64,000 nucleotides of DNA, from contig NZ_CP063656.1 of the NCBI RefSeq assembly GCF_015209725.1, positions 975,001 through 1,039,000 of the forward strand, given 5' to 3'. Origin of the DNA: Lysobacter ciconiae (GTDB lineage: Bacteria; Pseudomonadota; Gammaproteobacteria; Xanthomonadales; Xanthomonadaceae). Under the pieces are notes generated by a model that searched no databases, was not told the DNA's origin, and worked only from the letters and a program-made list of their open reading frames with translations. Below, piece by piece: positions 9,448-19,239 of this stretch; the stretch's first letter is position 1, and every line of letters starts with the position of its first letter. A program made the position numbers and the translations under genes.

Positions 9448-10125
9448 ATGACCAACCCAGGGGTCAATGATCCTCAACACGTGCCTGTCGGTGATCCCGT
9501 TGGCGATCCCGTCTACGAGCCCGTCAACAAGGGTCGTCGCCGTTTCCTTACCGCAACCACCGCCGTGATCGGCGCCGTGGGCGCTGGCGTTGCGGCTGTG
9601 CCGTTCATCAAGTCGTGGAACCCCAGCGAGCGGGCCAAGCAGGCCGGCGCGCCGGTGACCGTCGACATCACCCCGTTGGAAGCCGGCCAGCGCCTCGTGC
9701 GCGAATGGCGCGGCCAGCCGATCTGGATCGTGCGCCGGACCGAGGCCATCCTTGAGGCGCTGCCGACCCTGGACGACCACCTGCGTGACCCGATGTCGGA
9801 GAACCCCGACCAGCAGCCCGAATACGTGCTGGAAGAGTTCCGCGAGCTGCGTTCGATCAAGCGTGAGGTGTCCGTGCTGGTCGGCCTGTGCACGCACCTG
9901 GGCTGCTCGCCGGAGATGAAGGCGGAAATCCGTCCCGAACCCTTCGACACGGCGTGGAAGGGTGGTTATTTCTGCCCCTGCCACAAGTCCAAGTTCGACA
10001 TGGCCGGTCGGGTGTACGACGGCGTTCCGGCACCGACCAACCTGCTGGTGCCGCCGCATTTCTATGCCGACGACAACACCATCGTGATCGGCCTTGATCC
10101 CTCTTCCAACCAGGGAGCAGCCTGA
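9448..10125 (+). CDS. petA: Ubiquinol-cytochrome c reductase Rieske iron-sulfur subunit
   Basis: 225 residues. A twin-arginine-like N-terminal anchor (GRRRFLTATTAVIGAVGAG) precedes the Rieske domain, which carries both [2Fe-2S] boxes: CTHLGC and CPCHKS (two Cys, two His). It transfers electrons from ubiquinol to cytochrome c1 in complex III at the inner membrane. The ATG at 9448 is preferred over an in-frame ATG at 9376, which would add a non-hydrophobic extension. It is the first gene of petABC, with petB 3 bp downstream. Confidence 0.96.
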   Translation: MTNPGVNDPQHVPVGDPVGDPVYEPVNKGRRRFLTATTAVIGAVGAGVAAVPFIKSWNPSERAKQAGAPVTVDITPLEAGQRLVREWRGQPIWIVRRTEAILEALPTLDDHLRDPMSENPDQQPEYVLEEFRELRSIKREVSVLVGLCTHLGCSPEMKAEIRPEPFDTAWKGGYFCPCHKSKFDMAGRVYDGVPAPTNLLVPPHFYADDNTIVIGLDPSSNQGAA

Positions 10126-10128
10126 GCC

Positions 10129-11388
10129 ATGGCGAACATCTTCACCCGTAGCGCCAATGGCGTGATGGACTGGGTCAACGAGCGTGCGCCCGGCATGATG
10201 CCGGTCTACCGCAAGCACATGACCGAGTACTACGCGCCGAAGAACTTCAACATCTGGTACTACTTCGGCGTGCTGGCGATGGTGGCGCTGGTCAACCAGA
10301 TCCTCACCGGGATCTTCCTGACCATGCACTACAAGCCGAGCGCCGCCGAGGCGTTCTCCTCGGTCGAGTACATCATGCGCGACGTGGAGTGGGGCTGGCT
10401 GATCCGCTACATGCACTCCACCGGTGCCTCGCTGTTCTTCATCGTGGTCTACATCCACATGTTCCGCGGGCTGATGTACGGCTCGTACCGCAAGCCGCGC
10501 GAGCTGGTGTGGATCCTGGGCATGCTGATCTACCTGGTGTTGATGGCCGAAGCCTTCATGGGCTACGTGTTGCCGTGGGGCCAGATGTCGTTCTGGGGCG
10601 CCAAGGTGATCATCTCGCTGTTCGGCGCGATCCCGGTGATCGGGCCGGAACTGACCGAGTGGATCATGGGCGATTACCTGCCCTCCGATGCGACCCTGGG
10701 TCGCTTCTTCGCCCTGCACGTGATCGCGTTGCCGCTGGTCCTGCTGCTGCTGGTCGTGCTGCATCTGGGCGCGTTGCATGAGGTCGGCTCCAACAACCCC
10801 GACGGCGTGGACATCAAGAAGGGCCCCAAGGGCAACCGCTGGGATGCCAACAAGCCCGCCGACGGGATTCCGTTCCATCCGTACTACACCGTCCACGACC
10901 TGGTCGGGATCGGCTTCTTCCTGATGGTCGCGGCGTTCATCATCTTCTTCGCGCCGGCCTTTGGTGGCTGGTTCCTGGAACACGACAACTTCGTCGAGGC
11001 CAACCGCCTGGTGACGCCGGAGCACATCAAGCCGGTCTGGTACTACACCCCGTTCTACGCGATGTTGCGGGTCATTCCCGACAAGCTGGGCGGCGTGATG
11101 GTGATGTTCGGTGCGATCGCCATCCTGTTTGCCGTGCCCTGGCTTGACCGCAGCAAGGTCAACTCGGTCCGCTACAAGGGCTGGATCACCAAGACCATGC
11201 TGACGATGCTGGTGGTGTGCTTCATCTGGCTGGGCAAGATCGGCGCCGGGCCGGGTACCGACCCGGTGGAGACCCAGATCGGCCGGGTGCTGACGTTCCT
11301 GTACTTCGCGTTCTTCATCACCATGCCGTTGTGGACGAAGATCGACAAAACCAAGCCGGTGCCAGAGCGGGTGACGACCCATGGGTAG
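10129..11388 (+). CDS. petB: Cytochrome b of the bc1 complex
   Basis: A 419-residue polytopic membrane subunit that holds hemes bL and bH and the Qo and Qi quinone sites. Signature elements are visible: MHSTGASLFFIVVYIHMFRG (heme-ligand His), GYVLPWGQMSFWGA (Qo helix), the second His pair in the RFFALHVIALP segment, and a PEWY-equivalent region reading PVWYYTPFYAML. The length agrees with proteobacterial cytochrome b. It overlaps the putative petC start by 8 nt. Confidence 0.97.
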   Translation: MANIFTRSANGVMDWVNERAPGMMPVYRKHMTEYYAPKNFNIWYYFGVLAMVALVNQILTGIFLTMHYKPSAAEAFSSVEYIMRDVEWGWLIRYMHSTGASLFFIVVYIHMFRGLMYGSYRKPRELVWILGMLIYLVLMAEAFMGYVLPWGQMSFWGAKVIISLFGAIPVIGPELTEWIMGDYLPSDATLGRFFALHVIALPLVLLLLVVLHLGALHEVGSNNPDGVDIKKGPKGNRWDANKPADGIPFHPYYTVHDLVGIGFFLMVAAFIIFFAPAFGGWFLEHDNFVEANRLVTPEHIKPVWYYTPFYAMLRVIPDKLGGVMVMFGAIAILFAVPWLDRSKVNSVRYKGWITKTMLTMLVVCFIWLGKIGAGPGTDPVETQIGRVLTFLYFAFFITMPLWTKIDKTKPVPERVTTHG

Positions 11389-12166
11389 TCCGTTGATCTC
11401 CCTCTCTCCGCGCTCCCTCACGGTCAAATCGAACATGGTTGCCAAACTTGTCCTCTTCGTTGCCGGCCTGCTGGTGTCGGCCGCTGCGTTCGCCGCCGGC
11501 GGTGGCGCGCTGCAGCAAGCCGATACGGATCTCAACGATCGCGGGTCGCTGCAACGCGGTGCCAAGCTCTACCTGAACTACTGCGCCGGCTGTCACTCCC
11601 TGAAGTACCTGCGCTATTCGCGCATGGCCACCGACCTGGGACTGACCGAGGACGAGGTGATGGAAAACCTCGTGTTCACCGATGCGAAGTTCGGCGACCA
11701 CATCGAAACCGCCATGCCGAAGGACGGCGCCACGGAGTGGTTTGGCAACGCACCGCCTGATCTGAGCGTGATTTCCCGTGTGCGGGGTGCGGATTGGCTG
11801 TATACCTACCTGAAGTCGTTCTATCTGGATGATTCGACGGCGCTGGGCTGGAACAACAGCCTGTTCCCGAACGTGGCCATGCCCAACCCGCTGTGGGAGA
11901 TGCAGGGCCTGCAGCACGCCGAGTACGGCGCGGCCGATGCGAGCGGCAACCGGATGATCACCGGCTTGACGATCACGCAGCCGGGCAGCATGGATGCGCA
12001 GCAGTTCGACCAGTCGGTACGGGACATCACCGCATTCCTCGAATACGCCGGCGAGCCGGCGATCCTGAAGCGTCCGGCGATCGGCGTCTGGGTCATCCTG
12101 TTTCTTGCGGTGTTCACGTTCTTCGCCTGGCTGCTGAACAAGGAGTACTGGCGCGACGTGCACTGA
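11381..12166 (+). CDS. petC: Cytochrome c1 of the bc1 complex
   Basis: 261 residues. An N-terminal signal segment (VAKLVLFVAGLLVSAAAFA) is followed by a single heme c-binding motif CAGCH with the usual SLKYLRYSRM context. The C-terminal membrane anchor (VWVILFLAVFTFFAWLLNKEYW) tethers the periplasmic heme domain. The ATG at 11381 overlaps petB and follows a GAGCGGGTG stretch. An ATG at 11435 would give a more conventional signal peptide and may be the real start. It is the last gene of petABC, and sspA follows after 88 bp. Confidence 0.94.
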   Translation: MGSPLISLSPRSLTVKSNMVAKLVLFVAGLLVSAAAFAAGGGALQQADTDLNDRGSLQRGAKLYLNYCAGCHSLKYLRYSRMATDLGLTEDEVMENLVFTDAKFGDHIETAMPKDGATEWFGNAPPDLSVISRVRGADWLYTYLKSFYLDDSTALGWNNSLFPNVAMPNPLWEMQGLQHAEYGAADASGNRMITGLTITQPGSMDAQQFDQSVRDITAFLEYAGEPAILKRPAIGVWVILFLAVFTFFAWLLNKEYWRDVH

Positions 12167-12254
12167 TGAGTCGTAGTTGAGGTCGTGACGACTGTCCACG
12201 CTGGGTGGATGGCGTCTTGCGTCCGGCGGATTCCGGGCGTTGGAGAGGTCGAAA

Positions 12255-12890
12255 ATGGCGTCAAGCCCCCGTATGCGCAATGCCCTTACCCTGTTTTCCT
12301 CGAATGATTGTGTGTTGTGTCATCGAGTCCGGCTGGTATTGGCGTCCAAGGGCGTTACCTACGACCTGATTTCGGTGGATCCGCAGAATCCGCCGGAGGA
12401 CCTCATCGACCTCAACCCGTACCATTCCGTGCCGACCCTGGTCGAGCGCGATCTGGTGCTCTATGCAGCCAGCGTCGTCAGCGAATACCTGGATGAGCGG
12501 TACCCGCATCCGCCCCTGATGCCGGTCGATCCGTTGTCGCGTGCGCGGTTGCGCCTGGCCACCTTGCGCCTGGAGCACGACTGGGTGCCGCAGGTGCAGG
12601 CGATCCAGATGGGCACCAAGGCCCAGGCCGAGGCGGCGCGCAAGCGGCTGAAAGAACTGCTGACTGCCTCGGTGCCGTTGTTCAAGGCATACAAGTTCTT
12701 CATCAACAACGAGATGAGCCTGGCCGATTGCGCAATGGCGCCGATCATCTGGCGCCTGCCGTCGCTCGGCGTGACGCTGCCCAAGGATGGCAAGGCGCTG
12801 GAGGATTACGGCAGCCGCATCTTCCGCAACCCCGGATTCGCGCGCAGCCTGACCGAACAGGAGCGGCGGCTGAACGAACTGCCGGTCTGA
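12255..12890 (+). CDS. sspA: Stringent starvation protein A
   Basis: A 211-residue glutathione S-transferase-fold protein. The N-terminal thioredoxin-like half has SSNDCVLCHRVRLVL and the cis-Pro segment HSVPTLVERDLVLYAA. The all-helical GST C-terminal half follows. SspA associates with RNA polymerase and mediates stationary-phase and acid-stress transcription; it is not a catalytic GST. A good Shine-Dalgarno (GGAGAGG) precedes the ATG. The petABC-sspA-sspB order is common in beta- and gammaproteobacteria. Confidence 0.94.
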   Translation: MASSPRMRNALTLFSSNDCVLCHRVRLVLASKGVTYDLISVDPQNPPEDLIDLNPYHSVPTLVERDLVLYAASVVSEYLDERYPHPPLMPVDPLSRARLRLATLRLEHDWVPQVQAIQMGTKAQAEAARKRLKELLTASVPLFKAYKFFINNEMSLADCAMAPIIWRLPSLGVTLPKDGKALEDYGSRIFRNPGFARSLTEQERRLNELPV

Positions 12891-12958
12891 GCCGTCAGCG
12901 CTACCGAAGCCACGCGACGCCGTCCCCGGAATCGCGGTCGGTGTTCTAAACTGGTCGC

Positions 12959-13501
12959 ATGAACGACGAAACCCCAGTGATGACCAGTCACCGCCCGTAC
13001 CTGCTGCGGGCGCTGTATGAGTGGATCGCCGACAACGACATGACGCCCCACCTGCTGGTGGATGCGACGCGCAGCGGCGTGCAGGTACCGCTGCATGCCG
13101 TCAGTGAGGGGCGCATCGTTCTGAACGTGGCCCAGCAAGCGGTCTCCGGGTTGGAGATGAGCAACGAGCTGATCCGCTTCAGCGCCCGTTTTGGCGGCGT
13201 CAGTCAATCGATTTCCGTGCCCACCCACGCGGTGGTGGCGATCTATGCGCGCGAGACCGGGCAGGGCATGGTGCTGCCCGATGAGACCGGCGATGAGGCG
13301 GACGCCGGTCAGAACGCGCACCCGAGCTCCGAGGGAGCGGCAACGCAGCGGCCAGCGTTGAGCGCGGTGCCCAGCGACGCCTCCGGCGCAGAGCGCATCC
13401 ACAGTGACGCGGAAGACAACGACGATGATCCAGCGCCCGATGGCGACGGAACCGATCCGTCCGGTCCGCGACGCGGCGGGCACCTTCGGGTCGTCAAGTA
13501 G
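12959..13501 (+). CDS. sspB: ClpXP specificity-enhancing factor SspB
   Basis: A 180-residue adaptor that delivers ssrA-tagged peptides to ClpXP. The folded N-terminal domain has SHRPYLLRALYEWIADNDMTPHLLVDA and the substrate-groove strand RIVLNVAQQAV. A long acidic disordered tail follows and ends in RRGGHLRVVK, the ClpX-binding XB motif. It lies directly downstream of sspA. Its 3' end overlaps the convergent DUF3301 gene by 8 bp. Confidence 0.95.
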   Translation: MNDETPVMTSHRPYLLRALYEWIADNDMTPHLLVDATRSGVQVPLHAVSEGRIVLNVAQQAVSGLEMSNELIRFSARFGGVSQSISVPTHAVVAIYARETGQGMVLPDETGDEADAGQNAHPSSEGAATQRPALSAVPSDASGAERIHSDAEDNDDDPAPDGDGTDPSGPRRGGHLRVVK

Positions 13502-13805
13502 CCTGGTCGACCGGACCGGCGAAAGAGACCATCCGGCCGCCCCGCAGGACGAGCCGACCGACATGGCGGTCCTCGCCGTCGCGCGAGTAGTCGAAGCGGA
13601 ACGTCCGCTCCCATCCCAGCCAGCCGTCCTCGCCGCGGTACAGGCGCATGCGCATCACGTGCACAGTCTGGTCCAGCAACTGCACACCCGCCGCCGAACA
13701 GGCCTCGCGGCCCAGCACCTCCGCGCGTTCGGCGGCGCCGCGGCCCGCGCTCCAGAAAGCAAACGCCACTGATCCGACGATCATCACGATCAGCATCGTG
13801 GGCAT
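13494..13805 (-). CDS. DUF3301 small membrane-anchored protein
   Basis: 103 residues. One N-terminal membrane helix (MLIVMIVGSVAFAFWSA) is followed by a conserved soluble region with GWERTFRFDYSRDGEDRHVGRL, typical of DUF3301. Its function is unknown. It lies 2 bp downstream of nadC on the same strand, so it is almost certainly co-transcribed with nadC and the Trm112-like gene. Confidence 0.8.
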   Translation of the reverse strand: MPTMLIVMIVGSVAFAFWSAGRGAAERAEVLGREACSAAGVQLLDQTVHVMRMRLYRGEDGWLGWERTFRFDYSRDGEDRHVGRLVLRGGRMVSFAGPVDQAT

Positions 13806-13807
13806 GG

Positions 13808-14671
13808 TCAGCCGGCCATCGGCGGCGCGCCGAGCTTGAGCGAGAGGTCGATGGCGCGGACGTGCTTGGTCAGGGCGCCGATGGAGATGAAATCCACCCC
13901 GTCCTCGGCGATCGCCCGCAGTCCGGCAAGGTCGACGCCGCCTGAGACTTCCAGCGGCGCAGGGCGCGCATGCGCGGCGTTGATGCGCACCGCGTCGCGT
14001 CGGGTCGCTGCGTCGAAGTTGTCGATCAGGATGCGGTCGCAGCCCTCGTCCAACGCCTCGCGCAGCTCGGCCAGTGTCTCCACTTCCACAATCAACGGCA
14101 GGTCGGGCTGCAACCTCCGCGCGGCCTGGATCGCCGCGGCGATCGAACCGGCGGCGCGGACATGGTTTTCCTTCAACATCACCGCGTCGAAAAGACCGAT
14201 CCGATGGTTTACCCCGCCCCCGGCGCGCACGGCGTATTTCTGCGCCCGGCGCAGTCCTGGAATGGTCTTGCGGGTGTCGAGGATCCGGGTGCCGGTCCCG
14301 GCGACGGCAGCGACATGCTGCGCGGTCGTCGTGGCGGTGCCGGAAAGGGTCTGCATGAAATTGAGCGAAGTGCGCTCGGCGGTGACCAGCGCCTGCGCGC
14401 GGCCTTCCAATGTGGCCAGCACGGTTCCGGCCTGCACGCGATCGCCCTCTGCGACGTGCCACCGGATGCGGACGTCGGGATCCAGCGCGCGGTGGCAGGC
14501 ATCAAACCACGGACGACCGCACACCACGGCGTCTTCCTTGCACAGCAGGTAGGCCGAGTCGGCGTGGTCCGACAGCAGCGCGGCGGTCACGTCACCGCCG
14601 CCGATGTCCTCCGCCAGCGCGCGGGATACATCGTCGGCCACGCAGTCCGGGGCGTGCAGCGGCTCGCTCAT
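13808..14671 (-). CDS. nadC: Nicotinate-nucleotide pyrophosphorylase (carboxylating)
   Basis: A 287-residue quinolinate phosphoribosyltransferase of NAD biosynthesis (quinolinate plus PRPP gives NaMN plus CO2). Family motifs are visible: ERTSLNFMQTLSGTAT, DTRKTIPGLRRAQKYAV (PRPP/quinolinate site), GGGVNHRIGLFDAVMLKENH, VEVETLAEL, and the C-terminal SGGVDLAGLRAIAEDGVDFIS. Its ATG overlaps the stop of the Trm112-like gene (ATGA), which indicates coupled translation. Confidence 0.96.
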   Translation of the reverse strand: MSEPLHAPDCVADDVSRALAEDIGGGDVTAALLSDHADSAYLLCKEDAVVCGRPWFDACHRALDPDVRIRWHVAEGDRVQAGTVLATLEGRAQALVTAERTSLNFMQTLSGTATTTAQHVAAVAGTGTRILDTRKTIPGLRRAQKYAVRAGGGVNHRIGLFDAVMLKENHVRAAGSIAAAIQAARRLQPDLPLIVEVETLAELREALDEGCDRILIDNFDAATRRDAVRINAAHARPAPLEVSGGVDLAGLRAIAEDGVDFISIGALTKHVRAIDLSLKLGAPPMAG

Positions 14672-14937
14672 GCGGGCGCAAATCCGTCGACCTGCCGGGA
14701 CGCGATCGCTTCCTCTGCCAGCAGGACCGGGATGCCGTCGTCCACGCGGTAGACATGCGCACGATCGCGGGTCACCAGAGCCTCGCGAAGCGCTTCTGTC
14801 TGTGGGCTGCCATCAGCGCGCAGCACGCCGCCACCCGCGATCGCCTCGTTGAGCGACTTCAGGCTGCGGCTGTCGAGCATCGCCAGCGGTTGGCGGGTCG
14901 TCGGGCACACGAGCAGGTCGAGCAGTTTGCGGTCCAT
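14668..14937 (-). CDS. Trm112/YcaR-like small protein
   Basis: 89 residues, starting MDRKLLDLLVCPTTRQPL and ending with a VYRVDDGIPVLLAEEA-like core. This is the Trm112/UPF0434 (YcaR) fold, a small zinc-ribbon-like protein. Only one Cys (Cys11) is present, so the bacterial zinc site looks incomplete, as in many YcaR relatives. The function is unclear; eukaryotic Trm112 activates methyltransferases. It is first in the operon with nadC and is divergent from purE (120 bp between starts). Confidence 0.82.
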   Translation of the reverse strand: MDRKLLDLLVCPTTRQPLAMLDSRSLKSLNEAIAGGGVLRADGSPQTEALREALVTRDRAHVYRVDDGIPVLLAEEAIASRQVDGFAPA

Positions 14938-15057
14938 CTGGGCGGTTTCTCCAATGATCGGTCCGCGATGCGCGGCGGACGGCATGGTGGGGACGCGCGC
15001 GCTCGTGGCGCTTGCGTGTGTGCCCGGTAGAATACCGTTTTGCCGTAGGGTCCAACC

Positions 15058-15561
15058 ATGACAGACACCGTGCAGGCGCCGCTGGTCGGCCTTGTGATGG
15101 GCTCCCGTTCCGACTGGGAGACGATGCAGCATGCGGCCGCGCGCCTGGAGGCCCTGGGGATCGCGCATGAGGTGAGGGTGGTGTCGGCGCATCGCACGCC
15201 CGACGTCCTGTTCGACTATGCCGCCACCGCAGCCGGGCGGGGCCTGCGGGCGATCATCGCCGGTGCGGGCGGCGCGGCGCACCTGCCCGGCATGCTGGCG
15301 GCGAAGACGGCGGTGCCGGTGCTGGGCGTTCCGGTGCAGAGCAAGGCACTCAACGGCATGGACTCCCTGCTGTCCATCGTGCAGATGCCGGCCGGCGTGC
15401 CGGTCGCCACGTTTGCCATCGGCAACCCCGGGGCCACCAACGCGGCGCTGTTTGCGGCGGCGATGCTGGCCGCCGACCATGCCGATGTGGCCGCGGCGCT
15501 GGATGCCTTCCGCGCGCGGCAGACCGCCGAGGTCGCCGGCAGCGACGATCCGCGCCAATGA
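15058..15561 (+). CDS. purE: N5-carboxyaminoimidazole ribonucleotide mutase
   Basis: A 167-residue class I PurE that converts N5-CAIR to CAIR in purine synthesis. The motifs are clear: [31 protein letters not shown] (catalytic His), [15 protein letters not shown] and [22 protein letters not shown]. It overlaps purK by 4 nt (ATGA), the normal bacterial purEK pair. A possible -10 element (TAGAAT) ends 24 bp before the start, but no matching -35 is seen. Confidence 0.96.
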   Translation: MTDTVQAPLVGLVMGSRSDWETMQHAAARLEALGIAHEVRVVSAHRTPDVLFDYAATAAGRGLRAIIAGAGGAAHLPGMLAAKTAVPVLGVPVQSKALNGMDSLLSIVQMPAGVPVATFAIGNPGATNAALFAAAMLAADHADVAAALDAFRARQTAEVAGSDDPRQ

Positions 15562-16730
15562 AGACAGTCGGCATCCTTGGAGGCGGCCAGCTGGCGCGCA
15601 TGATGGTATTGGCGGGGACGCCGCTGGGCGCGCGGTTCGTCGTCCTCGATCCAGCGGCCGACGCGTGCGCATCGCATGTCGCGCCGATGGTGAACGGCGG
15701 TTTCGACGATGCGCCGGCGCTGGAGGAGTTCGCGTCGCGCGCCGACGTGGCCACATTCGATTTCGAGAACGTGCCCGCGGCGTCGGCCGACTCGCTGCTC
15801 CAGCGTGTGCCGGTGTACCCGAACCCCCGCGCGCTCGGGGTCGCCCAGGATCGACTGGCGGAAAAGACCCTGTTCGGCGAACTGGATATTCCCGTCGCAC
15901 CGTTCGCGGTGGTCGACAACCGCACGCAGCTGGATGAGGCGATTGCGCGCGTCGGCACGCCCTGCATCCTCAAGACCCGACGTCTGGGCTACGACGGCAA
16001 GGGGCAGTTCCGCCTGCGCTCGGCGGGCGATGCCGACGCTGCGTGGGACGCGCTGGGCGCGCAGGCGTCCAGGGTTGGACTGATCCTGGAAGGCTTCGTC
16101 GACTTCGAGAGGGAGCTGAGCGTGGTCGCGGTGCGCGATCGTCACGGCGGGTTCCGCAGCTGGCCGCTGACAGAGAACTGGCACGTCGACGGCGTCCTGT
16201 CGGCCAGCCTGGCGCCGGCCAACGTGACTGATGCGCTGGCCGAGCAGGCAACCAGCCACGCCCGCAAGGTCGCCGACGCGCTGGACTACATCGGCGTGTT
16301 CGCACTCGAGTTGTTCTGTCGCGACGGCGAGCTGCTGGCCAACGAGATGGCGCCGCGCGTGCACAACTCCGGTCACTGGACCATCGAAGGTGCGGAGACG
16401 AGCCAGTTCCATAACCACCTGCGCGCCGTGCTGGGACTGCCGCTGGGCTCCACGCGGATGCTCGGCCACGCCTGCATGCTCAACTGGCTGGGCTCGATGC
16501 CTTCACCCGAGGCGGTGCTTGCCGAGCCATCCGGGCATTGGCACGACTACGGCAAGGCCGCGCGCGAGGGCCGCAAGGTGGGGCATGCCACATTGCGTAC
16601 CGATTCTGTCGACGAGCTCGCCTGCGCGCTGGAGCGCGTCGGCGAAGCACTGGGCCGGCAGGAGCAGGTGGCACCGGTTGTCGCCCGGCTGCGCGAGACC
16701 GACGCCGCGTCGGAAGCCACCAACGGCTAG
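15558..16730 (+). CDS. purK: N5-carboxyaminoimidazole ribonucleotide synthase
   Basis: A 390-residue ATP-grasp enzyme that carboxylates AIR to N5-CAIR with ATP and bicarbonate. Motifs are [12 protein letters not shown] at the N-terminus, the ATP-grasp loop [27 protein letters not shown], and the metal site [27 protein letters not shown]. It is translationally coupled to purE. Its 3' end faces the CcsA-type gene with a 22-bp gap. Confidence 0.96.
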   Translation: MKTVGILGGGQLARMMVLAGTPLGARFVVLDPAADACASHVAPMVNGGFDDAPALEEFASRADVATFDFENVPAASADSLLQRVPVYPNPRALGVAQDRLAEKTLFGELDIPVAPFAVVDNRTQLDEAIARVGTPCILKTRRLGYDGKGQFRLRSAGDADAAWDALGAQASRVGLILEGFVDFERELSVVAVRDRHGGFRSWPLTENWHVDGVLSASLAPANVTDALAEQATSHARKVADALDYIGVFALELFCRDGELLANEMAPRVHNSGHWTIEGAETSQFHNHLRAVLGLPLGSTRMLGHACMLNWLGSMPSPEAVLAEPSGHWHDYGKAAREGRKVGHATLRTDSVDELACALERVGEALGRQEQVAPVVARLRETDAASEATNG

Positions 16731-16752
16731 ATGGGGCTGGGGCCGGCGTCCC

Positions 16753-17541
16753 TCAGTTCGTGCGCTGCAGCACCAGCTCCAGCACGAACTTGCTGCCGAA
16801 GAACGACAAGACCAGCAGCGCCGTCGCCACGAGTGTCCAGCGCACCGCAACCGCGCCCCGCCAGCCGTACCGCCAGCGACCGACCAGCAACGCGCCGAAG
16901 GTCAGCCAGGACAACACGCTGAGCACCGTCTTGTGGACCAGATGCTGGGCCAGCAGGTCATCGACGAACAGCACGCCGGTGAGCAGGGTCGCCGAAAGCA
17001 GCACGAAGCCGACCTTGATGGTGCGGAACAGCAGCGTCTCCAGTTCCACCAGCGGCGGCAGGGCGCGCAGCCAGCCGTGGATGCTGCGGCGGCGCAGGGC
17101 GCGTTCCTGCAGCCAGAGCATGATCGCCAGCAGCGCCGCCAAGGCCAGCGTTGCGTAGGCCAGCAGCGCGGTCCAGGCGTGCAACTGCAGGCGCCAGTCA
17201 AGCATCTCGGGCGCGATATGGCCGTGCAGGTGGTAGCCCCCCAGCGTAAGCACAGCCAAGGGGAACACCACCACGCCCAAGGCAGCCATCCGGCCCTTGG
17301 CGCCCACTGCCACCGTCATCGCCGCCATACCCAGCGAAACCAGCGAGAGCGCGGCATAGAAGTGCATGTCCGCGCCACCGATCCCGTGCCAGGCCGCCAG
17401 GTGGGTGCCGGCATGCAGCAGCACCGCACCGATCGCCGGTGCCAGCCAGGCGCGACCGGCCGCTTCACTGCTGGCGAAATTCGCGACCAGCAGGCCGGTG
17501 GCAAGCAGATAGAGAAGAACGGTGATGAGAACGATTGTCAT
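16753..17541 (-). CDS. CcsA/HemX-type cytochrome c assembly membrane protein (YpjD-like)
   Basis: A 262-residue polytopic membrane protein with about eight helices, matching the CcsA/ResC/HemX family member often called YpjD. Conserved His residues in helix contexts are visible: LLHAGTHLAAWHG, LQLHAWTALLAYA and VHKTVLSVLSWLTFGALL. Its gene is typically adjacent to ffh, as here, divergently transcribed. The exact biochemical role is unknown. The ATG at 17541 is used; a TTG lies two codons upstream. Confidence 0.85.
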   Translation of the reverse strand: MTIVLITVLLYLLATGLLVANFASSEAAGRAWLAPAIGAVLLHAGTHLAAWHGIGGADMHFYAALSLVSLGMAAMTVAVGAKGRMAALGVVVFPLAVLTLGGYHLHGHIAPEMLDWRLQLHAWTALLAYATLALAALLAIMLWLQERALRRRSIHGWLRALPPLVELETLLFRTIKVGFVLLSATLLTGVLFVDDLLAQHLVHKTVLSVLSWLTFGALLVGRWRYGWRGAVAVRWTLVATALLVLSFFGSKFVLELVLQRTN

Positions 17542-17736
17542 CGGCAAAGTGTCTCACGGCGCGAACGCCCGCTGGCTCGCGCCAACCGCGCCGCACAAGG
17601 GATTTTGAGGGTGCCGCCCGACCACGCAGCGTGGGAGCCCGCGTGATCTTCGCATGCGGCGAGCGCGCCCGGGGCAGGCGGTGTGCGTGCAAACGCGGCC
17701 GGGACGCGCGCACGCAGTAGCCGGTTTGCCGCGGGC

Positions 17737-17742
17737 TATACT
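17737..17742 (+). promoter_or_regulatory. Candidate -10 element for ffh
   Basis: TATACT lies 41 bp upstream of the ffh ATG, in the 242-bp gap between the divergent CcsA-type gene and ffh. No convincing -35 is visible at 17 +/- 1 bp, so this is a weak prediction. Confidence 0.3.
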
Positions 17743-17783
17743 TGGCGACCATCTTTCCACCGTCCTTCTCCGGGTACCTCCGC

Positions 17784-19151
17784 ATGTTCGAATCCCTGAC
17801 CCAGCGCCTGTCCGGCACCATCGAGCGGTTGCGTGGCCGCGGCCGCCTGTCGGAGGAGAACATCCGCGAATCGCTGCGCGAGGTGCGCATAGCCCTGCTG
17901 GAAGCCGACGTGGCGTTGCCGGTCGTGCAGGCGTTGATCGAGCGGATCAAGGTGCGCGCGGTGGGTCAGGAAGTGCTCAAGTCGCTGACTCCGGGGCAGG
18001 CGCTGATCAAGGTCGTGCGCGACGAGATGACCGCGGTGATGGGCTCGCAGGCCAACGAGCTCAACCTCAACGTGCCTGCACCGGCGGTGATCCTGATGGC
18101 GGGCCTGCAGGGCGCGGGCAAGACCACCACGACCGCAAAGCTGGCCAAGCACCTCAAGGACAAGCGCAAGAAGAAGGTCATGGTGGTCAGCGCGGACGTC
18201 TACCGCCCGGCCGCGATCGAGCAGCTGAAGACCCTCGCCGAGCAGGTCGACGTCACCTTCTTCCCGTCCAGCACCGACCAGAAGCCAGAAGCGATCGTGC
18301 GCGCCGCGATCGAGGACGCGCGCAAGTCCTTCATCGACGTTCTGATCGTCGATACCGCCGGTCGCCTCGCGATCGACGAGGCGATGATGGCAGAGATCCA
18401 GGCCCTGCACGCGGCGGTCAACCCGGTGGAGACGCTGTTCGTGGTCGATTCCATGACCGGCCAGGACGCGGCGACCACGGCCAAGGCGTTCGGCGAGGCG
18501 TTGCCGTTGACCGGCGTCGTGCTGACCAAGACCGACGGTGACGCGCGCGGCGGCGCCGCGCTGAGCGTGCGCTACATCACCGGCAAGCCGATCAAGTTCA
18601 TCGGTGTCAGCGAGAAGCCCGACGGTCTGGACGTGTTCCATCCCGACCGGGTGGCCAGCCGGATCCTCGACATGGGCGACGTGCTCTCGCTGGTGGAGCA
18701 GGTCGAGGGCCAGGTCGACCAGGACAAGGCACAGAAACTCGCCGAGAAGGTCGCCAAGGGCAAGAAGTTCAACCTGGAGGACATGCGCGACCAGCTCGAG
18801 CAGATGCAGAGCATGGGCGGCATCTCCAGCCTGATGGACAAGCTGCCGGGCATGGGCCAGGTGCCTGATTCGGTGAAGTCGCAGGTGACCGGCAAGGAAG
18901 TGCCGCGCCTGGTGGCCATCATCAACTCGATGACCGCCAAGGAGCGACGCAATCCGGCGCTGCTGAACGGCTCGCGCCGGGCCCGCATCGCCCGCGGCGC
19001 CGGGACTACGCCGGCCGAGGTCAACAAGCTGATGAAGCAGTACCAGCAGATGGAAAAGATGATGGGCAAGCTCGGCCGCGGCGGTATGAAGGGCATGATG
19101 CGCGGCATGAAGGGAATGATGGGCGGACGCGGCGGGATGCCCTTCGGCTGA
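17784..19151 (+). CDS. ffh: Signal recognition particle protein Ffh
   Basis: A 455-residue SRP54 GTPase that binds 4.5S RNA and hydrophobic signal sequences for co-translational insertion. The N domain starts [18 protein letters not shown]. The G domain has [15 protein letters not shown] (P-loop), [25 protein letters not shown] and [14 protein letters not shown]. The Met-rich M domain ends in repeated [16 protein letters not shown]. The ATG at 17784 matches the family start; an in-frame ATG 42 nt upstream is unlikely. rpsP follows after 88 bp. Confidence 0.97.
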   Translation: MFESLTQRLSGTIERLRGRGRLSEENIRESLREVRIALLEADVALPVVQALIERIKVRAVGQEVLKSLTPGQALIKVVRDEMTAVMGSQANELNLNVPAPAVILMAGLQGAGKTTTTAKLAKHLKDKRKKKVMVVSADVYRPAAIEQLKTLAEQVDVTFFPSSTDQKPEAIVRAAIEDARKSFIDVLIVDTAGRLAIDEAMMAEIQALHAAVNPVETLFVVDSMTGQDAATTAKAFGEALPLTGVVLTKTDGDARGGAALSVRYITGKPIKFIGVSEKPDGLDVFHPDRVASRILDMGDVLSLVEQVEGQVDQDKAQKLAEKVAKGKKFNLEDMRDQLEQMQSMGGISSLMDKLPGMGQVPDSVKSQVTGKEVPRLVAIINSMTAKERRNPALLNGSRRARIARGAGTTPAEVNKLMKQYQQMEKMMGKLGRGGMKGMMRGMKGMMGGRGGMPFG

Positions 19152-19180
19152 GCCACTTCCCTTTGCTGTACGCGATCCCC

Positions 19181-19186
19181 TACAAT
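19181..19186 (+). promoter_or_regulatory. Candidate -10 element for the rpsP operon
   Basis: TACAAT lies 53 bp upstream of the rpsP ATG. The same hexamer sits in a similar context before rplS (20935-20940), which supports it, but no clear -35 is seen for either. Confidence 0.3.
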
Positions 19187-19239
19187 TGCGGGCTTACCTC
19201 GCCATTCCGGCGACTGGGCACCACAGGACATCACAGATC

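Noticed and set aside
9358..11565. Long minus-strand open frame opposite petA and petB
   Set aside because: It is His/Gln/Asp/Arg-rich antisense translation of conserved bc1 genes and has no independent support.
12171..12195. AGTCGT/ACGACT inverted repeat after petC as a terminator
   Set aside because: The stem is short with a 13-nt loop and no T-tract, so termination cannot be supported.
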